From: Cranoglanis bouderius
Taxonomy: Eukaryota; Chordata; Actinopteri; Siluriformes; Cranoglanididae
DNA: 64,000 nt
Direction of reading: 5' to 3'
Assembly (NCBI GenBank): GCA_023630585.1
Contig: CM042560.1
Coordinates: forward strand, 10,534,501-10,598,500
Below are positions 57,214 to 64,000 of this stretch, in pieces. The position numbers and the translations under genes are program-made. The notes under the pieces are model-generated. The model was not told the origin of the DNA. It made no database searches and saw nothing but the letters and a program-made list of their open reading frames with translations. The stretch's first letter is position 1; the number at the start of each line of letters is the position of its first letter.

Positions 57214-59275
57214 ATTTTTTTCCTAAACGTTAGAGCAGTTTCCCAGACACCTGCGTATATTTTATGTATAATACTTTTGGTTATGGGCAAAGGTTTTTTT
57301 GTTTGCACATCCAAGGAACACGGCAAAATATTCGTATTCTTCGGTTTAGGCGTTACCTTCCGTTTTCGATGAGAAAGTGCGAGGTACGTTTGATAATCCG
57401 GTGGATCATGTCACCTTTATAGGTCGACGTTTGATGTCTGCATCGTGGATCGCCCTTCTTTCTTTTTTCTACGAACCGTGGCGCATGTAGGCACGAATTT
57501 CTTTTCTGACCGTGCGTAAAAAAGCTAAATCGATGGAATTTTCTGTTGTTGGTGGCTGGCACTGTTCTTTCGTGATCGCTAATGATGTCACTGCAGCACG
57601 GAAGAACCTGAGGGTGGTGAGTAGGAGGAGGCACGTGTCACCGCCAGTTTGCCAATGCGAAAAAAAAATTGTCGCGCACGTCTCCGGACTCTAGCGCGCG
57701 CAGCCACCCCGCAACAGAAAAAAAGAGATTTGGTGCATTTCTGGAGGAGGCGCTTACAGGATCCTAACCTCCACCCTCTTCTTCCTCTTCTTATAATACA
57801 CAGTATACCTTATTCTAATATCCAATGACTGCCTTTAAGTCTTGCATAACTTTATGTATAAGCCTATATTTACAGAACCGGACTGTGTCAACGGCAGACC
57901 TACACGTCGAACTATCTTTTAATTAATCTACTTAAAAAAACAGCAATATTTCCATAAAAATACGGTCTTGATTATTGCGATTATTTTGAATTAAAATGCA
58001 GAACAATTAATTAACATAGCTAGCTTAGTTTAACGAGCTATTCGCAGGTTTTGGAAAATAGCTGTACATTACAATTCATGCAACTGATGTATTTTCTACA
58101 TTGTGTATGTACACTGTAACTAATTTAGAGTCACTAGCCACAAAAACAATGACCTTTTCTAAAAAAAATATTTTTTCTGTCGTATCTAAACTGGAGTTTA
58201 CGCATGGTTTTAAAGACATTAGAGTTTCTACGTCATATTTGGACACAAATCTCCGTTGCTGACTGCAGAAACGTTTAAAAATATTTCTGTAATATTAGCT
58301 ACAACGGATTTTTTAACCGACGTGCTTCTGTCATAAATAACAGGAGCCTATGCACGTATTCATGATTTTAAGGATAATTTTCACATGCATGCATGTTACT
58401 ATAACAACAAACAAAACAATTACAAGTAAATTATTTTGACTTGACAAATTATTGAATATAAAAAAGAGTATCAAAACATATTTAGAATGGCTAGATATTA
58501 CTAATATTTTAAGCATTTTACGAGCACATTGCCTACTTCTATGTAAAATAATTCTGGGTTAAATAACGAACGTAATTTATGTGTTGGATGTTTATGGATC
58601 GTTATATAAATAATTTTCAATGTACAAATAGTGGTTTTATGGAAAAACGAAACAAGTGTATTTTTGGCAGTATCAACCATGTAGAATTGTTGAGGTCGAT
58701 GCAGACCAAGTAAATTATGGAAATTAATTATGGGCTGAGTTTAACAAAATCATTGCAGTCTAATCACCAATAAATAGTAGAACGATGGCAGTTAAGATTG
58801 TCTTAATTTAGATGCTTTTGGAAAATTTCCCCTTATTGCCACAATGAAAATGACAGTGACCATCCAATAATATAAGCCGTATAATCCCGTATACGCCGAA
58901 ATGCACCATATTGTTCGTTAGGGAATGTTAAGGGAACGTATTATATATTAGCAAAAAAAAAACAAAAAAAAAACATTTCATGTTTACTGATCTCAAGTAG
59001 TGACAACGCCATTACCTTTGTATCTTTTTATTCTCCGATGACTGTCTTTTTCGGTTCGGTCGAAAGCGGCATGTGGGGTTTGTTCCCCGCTTGGAATGGG
59101 AAGGGGGGAGTGCAATCGTAGCTGTGTTATCAGGGTACTGCAGGCCTTCTTTGCTTTTATTACAACTCTTATTTAATGTTCTGCTAATATACACTTCTGA
59201 AAAGAAAAAGACCAAGTCCAAAAACCAAGACACCGCGCGAAGGTTAGTCTACATCAATCGCCGGAAATGGGCAGA
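57214..59275. other. slc32a1 upstream region, no other gene
   Basis: Presumably holds the slc32a1 promoter and 5' UTR. A TATA-like AT-rich patch lies at about 57255-57275, and 57470-57720 is richer in GC and CpG than its surroundings. No transposon protein is visible, in contrast to the rest of the window, which would fit a regulatory region. This is inference only. Confidence 0.4.
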
Positions 59276-59276
59276 C

Positions 59277-59336
<60 letters not shown>

Positions 59337-59337
59337 G

Positions 59338-59367
<30 letters not shown>
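59276..59367. repeat. (AAT)n-(ATT)n palindromic microsatellite
   Basis: About 20 AAT units followed within a few bases by about 9 ATT units, so the strand can fold on itself. Confidence 0.96.
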
Positions 59368-59370
<3 letters not shown>

Positions 59371-59618
59371 AATATTAATACTTTACTAAATTTAACTTTA
59401 AATAAACTTTTTAAATATTCCTTTTTCTCAGTGACATTTGTATCTTGTTATTTCGCTTTCTATTAGCCGATTTTGCGTTCCAAGTTTTAGTCGCTTTTAC
59501 ACTGTGAGCTATTTTGTTTTAGGCTAAGTTTTCAAAAAGGAAATCAGCAAAATGAGCATCGTTGTAGGCAGTCTGTGTTACAATAAACATCACAGGCGTA
59601 CAAAGGGGCGGGACGCAG

Positions 59619-59619
<1 letters not shown>

Positions 59620-59653
<34 letters not shown>

Positions 59654-59674
59654 GGGGGGGGGGGGGGGGGGGGT
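59620..59674. repeat. (GT)n followed by poly-G
   Basis: About 16 GT units and then a run of about 19 G, a possible assembly-sensitive site. Confidence 0.95.
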
Positions 59675-59779
59675 GTTTGGTTGTCATGGTTGTCATTTGC
59701 AGGGAAGGGGCTCGAGCACCTGCTCCTTTGCGTCTTGGTGTTCATAGCTGTTTTATCTATTACTACTGCTACTGCTACT

Positions 59780-59781
59780 CC

Positions 59782-59841
<60 letters not shown>

Positions 59842-59850
59842 TATTATTAT
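59780..59850. repeat. (ATT)n microsatellite
   Basis: About 22 ATT units with an interruption near 59837. Confidence 0.96.
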
Positions 59851-61386
59851 TTAATATGCCAATTTCATTTTTGAAAAGGCTTGTCTGAAACCCGTATCAA
59901 GAGAGGTTTTAATTAAGAATTTTTAATTTCTAATAAAATTGTTTATTAATTAGATAAAAGGCCCTCTGTCCCTGTACATTACGTGACCTGCTGTAGCACT
60001 ACAGCCGCAACTTAAGACCTTACTCTGTGTTCCAATTAGTAATGTGGAGAGGTTGAATTTATTCCTATGCTTTTGTTTAAAATTATTCGGGCCGACTCTT
60101 GGTTGTATGTTTGATCTCAGATTTTATGTATAGTACTACACTTGTGGGAGCAGTGAGTTATGCATCCTTATAATCGATCTATAGTTTTGCGTTGCATGGC
60201 TACTACAGCTAAACTTTTACATTACTAAATCATATATATTATATATAGAGTAATTACTGAAATTACTCCAATTTATTACATTTAGTTAATAATAAATGTA
60301 TTAAATTCATTGAGGATGACATCACACAATTTTGTGACGTCACACAATTTCATAACAACCTTATCCCTTTCCATATTAAATAGCTAGAAACCTTTACACT
60401 TTTTCAGAGAAAAAGTAAAATAGCTCCACAAAGTACAGAACGTTAGTCGGGTATCACTGGAGTTGCAACCTGCAGAGACATAATGAAGGACATAATTAAC
60501 AAAAACAACAACAGCAACAACAAGAAGAACAAAAGGGTTAATGTTTTTAACAGTCGATTTGCGCTGGCTGCCAATCCCGGACACCTTTGTAGACTACTAA
60601 ACAGCACCAATAAATATGATACCCAAATTGATCAAAATTTCACATAACCGTAGATTTCCTATAGCATATAATATTTTACAGAACTATTACCCTGGCATGC
60701 GGGCCCTCCGTGCAAATGAAAGATCTCCGCTTCCGGGCCTATTTGCCGTGTCGCATAGCTACTGGGGTGAACGGTGATTGCAGAATATCGAAGCTGTCAC
60801 TACAATATTTTGTTTTCAAATCTGAAATATTGGGTGCCCGAGTTACAGAACACGCACGGAGCTGGCGATTATGTAACAAATGTAAATAGTGAAGTTAATG
60901 CATATGTATAGCCTAAATTTATTTTTGAAAGAAAATATATTTTAGAAAGCACTTTTTACTTCAAACGACTAGTTTTTACTGTATATTAAATTTCCCAAAC
61001 AAGTAGTTTTCATTCAGAATTTATATGAGAAGCAGCCAATAAGTGCTCAGTCTATTTGGAAGCTCTAAAAAAAGCCTTCTGTGTGTCTCCTTCTTGAAAC
61101 TGGTTGAGAACATGTCAGGAATCATCAAGAATACCGTTGGATACTGAAGAATTTAAAATATAAAATAGTTTGTCAAGCAGATAAGCAGTGGTTTGGTAAG
61201 ATTTGCATTAATATTTGTTGCTACAGGTTATGGTGTTTTTTATGTACTTGATACATTTGCCTTTTTCCAGTTTGAGCACCTACTAGTCTAAGTTCATACC
61301 TTGAAGGCTCCATTTGTGGAAATCTTAATTGGGGTTTGCCATTGCTAATATGTTTCTGAGTGCAAAATATAATTTTGCAATTTTCA

Positions 61387-61428
<42 letters not shown>

Positions 61429-62910
61429 AATGCCAAGCATAACAATGGTCTGACAGTTCAGCTCAGTAATGTAGAACTAATATCATTTTCACTAATGTCA
61501 TTCAGTATATTAACTTGCAGAAAGATTATGAAGGACATTACAAGGTCAGGGTATTTGTCCCAGGAGCCCTTTCTGCACACATTTTATCTCTCCCATACGC
61601 CACTGATTTTAACCTATTTTACAACACAAAACAAAATAGATGACTGCAGTTTTTCCCCAGAGAGTGATCCCAAGAGTGTTCTGTGTGGCTCTCATTCGGC
61701 TGAGTTGTCTGAATGGAATCTGTGATGATTTAATGGTTCACTTGATCCTGGATACCAGACTAGTGCCCATTGTTATCATATCCTCAATCAGTAATCTCTT
61801 ACAGTTTCCTTTAACTCTCTACATAACAAATTAATCAAGTATGGAACTAAAATGTCAGTTAAAATCCTAATAAATGAGAGACCAGGCAGAGTCCCACCCC
61901 CATCGCAACCACTATGTCTGTAGCCATTGCTGTATTTTCCCATTACACAGTTGACTGAGCTGGGTGATCCTCATTGTTACCCCCTTTTCTCTATATTAAA
62001 GATCGTTTATTGACATTCATGATGCCCAGACAGGGTAGGGTGTGGAGAGGTTTAACACACCATATGATATTCAGGCAAGGAAAAAAAAATCATTTTAATT
62101 AAAATTCAAGTTTATTCTTTGAATTGTGCATGCATGGAAGTGTGCTGACTTAAATATGCTTATAAAGAAGAGGCTATGTAGCCTCAATGGCAGAACATGA
62201 AATGCACAATTAAGACATAAACATTGGCAAAGGTGTGTAAAAATGTTTTTGTAAAGATGTTATATTATTACAGGTTTTATTTATATAAAATGTAGTTATA
62301 TTTATATAAAATTTTACTAACCATATTTGCCTTTGTTATGTTTTTGAGAGGCTGTGATGTTCCATTTGTACATGTGATGTACCATTTTTTAGAACAATAC
62401 TAGCAGGCTTTAGTGCCTCCCTCCCTGACAGTGCAGTAAATCAGAAAATAACAAATAACATGCTTCAATTAGAATGAATCTAAAAAGAGTTGTGTTTCTG
62501 GGGGCTAAGGTACTTCTCAATCAGCCAGTGAAACATACTGGCTGCTCTCTGAATCCATTATGATTTGCATTACAATTACATCTACATTATAAAGCTCATT
62601 GGAAAATAGAAACTCTTTGGAAACACAAGTGTGCCCGATACGTTGCTAGGAAAAGATTCATGTTGTTTTTCCGGTGCAGTCATTTTCTCGGTAAGAATAA
62701 ACATTTCTTTTATGTTGAACAGTTAAAACTGAGATCAACAAAAAAGAGTATAAAATTTTCTTTATTTTCACTAATTTCACCTTTATATATTATTGATTAA
62801 TATTCTATGCTAACATAACCTGGTGTGTAAACACAAAACTGTTACTTTAGTGATGAGGCTTAAATAAAACATTCCTATTCATCCGATCCCCTCATGTAAA
62901 ATTGTGCTTT

Positions 62911-62912
<2 letters not shown>
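59851..62912. other. No gene recognised
   Basis: Noncoding sequence with an (AG)n tract at 61388-61422. The open frames here are short and resemble no family. Confidence 0.45.

Positions 62913-62979
<67 letters not shown>
62912..62979. repeat. (CA)n microsatellite
   Basis: About 34 CA units. Confidence 0.97.
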
Positions 62980-62981
<2 letters not shown>

Positions 62982-63389
62982 TAAAAATACTCAAAAACCC
63001 AGGAGAGTGAAATCCAGGTGGTTTTGTGGTGGCCACTTAAAAGCCTTTTCATTAGTCCTAATGGGATTGTTTAATGGGCTATTATGAGTTCCCAGGAGAA
63101 ATGCAGCTTATATTAACCCTGTTCATGCTGGTCTTTCCATGCCGTCATAATTCAGTAAACACATGGATCTATGGCAGCTAGGAATTAAACATTTTAATAG
63201 TGAGAAGTAACAAACAAATGTTAACTAAAACAAAAAAAAAAATACTTTACGTTTTTAAGCAAATACTATGCATTTTAAGCATTTTTAAACAAAATGAAAA
63301 CTAAATACAATGAATATGAATATTTACATGGGATTAGAAAACATCCTCAAACTAATGCATTTCTGGACTATATGTCAATTAAAGGAACT

Positions 63390-63391
<2 letters not shown>

Positions 63392-63460
<69 letters not shown>

Positions 63461-63500
63461 TCAAAAAAAAAACAACAACAACAACAACAACAACAACAAA
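63392..63500. repeat. (CA)n and (CAA)n microsatellites
   Basis: About 33 CA units (63392-63458) followed after a short A-run by about 10 AAC units (63471-63500). Confidence 0.96.
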
Positions 63501-64000
63501 ACCCTCTCAATTGTCTCCTTGTGTATTTTCTTCATTTCATTCATTTTAACATCACCCGTGCTTTATTTCAGTGACCTATATTTAGCCCTACTTGTGCCAT
63601 GGCTTGTCCAGATTCTGTCTCACCCTTCCCCTACACCCCTCCCCCTTCCTCAACAAGCCCACCCACGCCACCCCTCCCTGCGATCACATTAACATTGTAA
63701 TTGCCTGTTAGCCTTTTTTTTGAACACACGGAAAACAGGGCGGGTCTTTGGGGACCTGAAGCCTGAGGCTTACACAATGAACACAGCAATCTGTTTCCAT
63801 TTTACACAGATTACAGCTACAATTTTCAAGCATAATAAACTGGAAGAGACTGTATATTTATTTTCACCACCTTGCTGTTTGCTGACATTTTGCTGCTATT
63901 TAACGTTTAGATTTTGTAAAGAATTCCAACATTTAATTTTCAAATAAAAAGTGTTACATTCTAAAATGCATCTGGTTCTTTTTATTATTTAAAAAACAAT
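63501..64000. other. No gene recognised
   Basis: Noncoding. The ORFs at 63294-63692 and 63720-63947 have no family resemblance. Confidence 0.4.

Noticed and set aside
59552..59874. ORFs with Val-Cys, Gly and Ile/Tyr runs
   Set aside because: Artefacts of GT, G and ATT repeats.

Overview
The window is vertebrate genomic DNA, almost certainly from a teleost fish. Two intron-containing host genes are recognisable, embedded in dense transposable-element debris: Tc1/mariner, hAT, PIF/Harbinger, Ty3-type LTR elements, I/Nimb-, RTE- and L2/Rex1-type LINEs, and V-SINE-like tails. Dinucleotide and trinucleotide microsatellites are very long. The repeat mix recalls catfish and related fishes, but the species cannot be fixed from this sequence. 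There is no bacterial-type operon, CRISPR array, tRNA or rRNA gene.

Host genes. (1) prelid3b (slmo2), plus strand, 18347-32288, has six coding exons giving a complete 193-residue PRELI-domain protein of the mitochondrial intermembrane space. All five introns have GT-AG ends and every codon phase joins cleanly. (2) slc32a1 (VGAT/VIAAT), minus strand, 57213-54953, has two coding exons giving a complete 530-residue vesicular GABA/glycine transporter. The genes converge across about 22 kb of repeats and are functionally unrelated.

Layout. 1-2400: repeat-poor sequence with a (CA)n tract and one unassigned exon-like ORF. 2405-8160: a three-level nest, in which a DNA transposon with ~75 bp inverted ends is split by a Ty3-type LTR element (tRNA-Pro-like primer site), one of whose LTRs is split by a LINE 3' end. 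8169-12541: a composite segment present twice, a hAT fragment, and a mariner-like element split by a Tc1-like element. 13265-18309: LINE pieces, including an I/Nimb-type LINE whose 5' half is inverted and whose 3' tail stops 37 bp before the prelid3b start codon. 18347-32288: prelid3b, with introns 1, 2 and 4 full of transposons, including a hAT-like element with a perfect 8 bp target duplication. 33591-38042: a short Tc1 derivative, a nearly intact Tc1 element and a Tc1 fragment. 38748-43473: a Ty3-type element whose protease is split by a nearly full-length RTE LINE with an 11 bp target duplication. 46344-47302: a Tc1 pseudogene. 47871-48302: an L2/Rex1-type LINE fragment. 49453-52190: a two-gene PIF/Harbinger relic. 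53945-54760: microsatellites. 54953-57213: slc32a1. 57214-64000: noncoding DNA with microsatellites.

I found no previously undescribed biological system. The items most worth checking are the LINE tail touching the prelid3b 5' end, inverted hAT copies flanking prelid3b exons 2-4, the datable nested insertions, and two near-perfect hairpins of unknown origin. Names rest on recognising protein families by eye; no database search was run.
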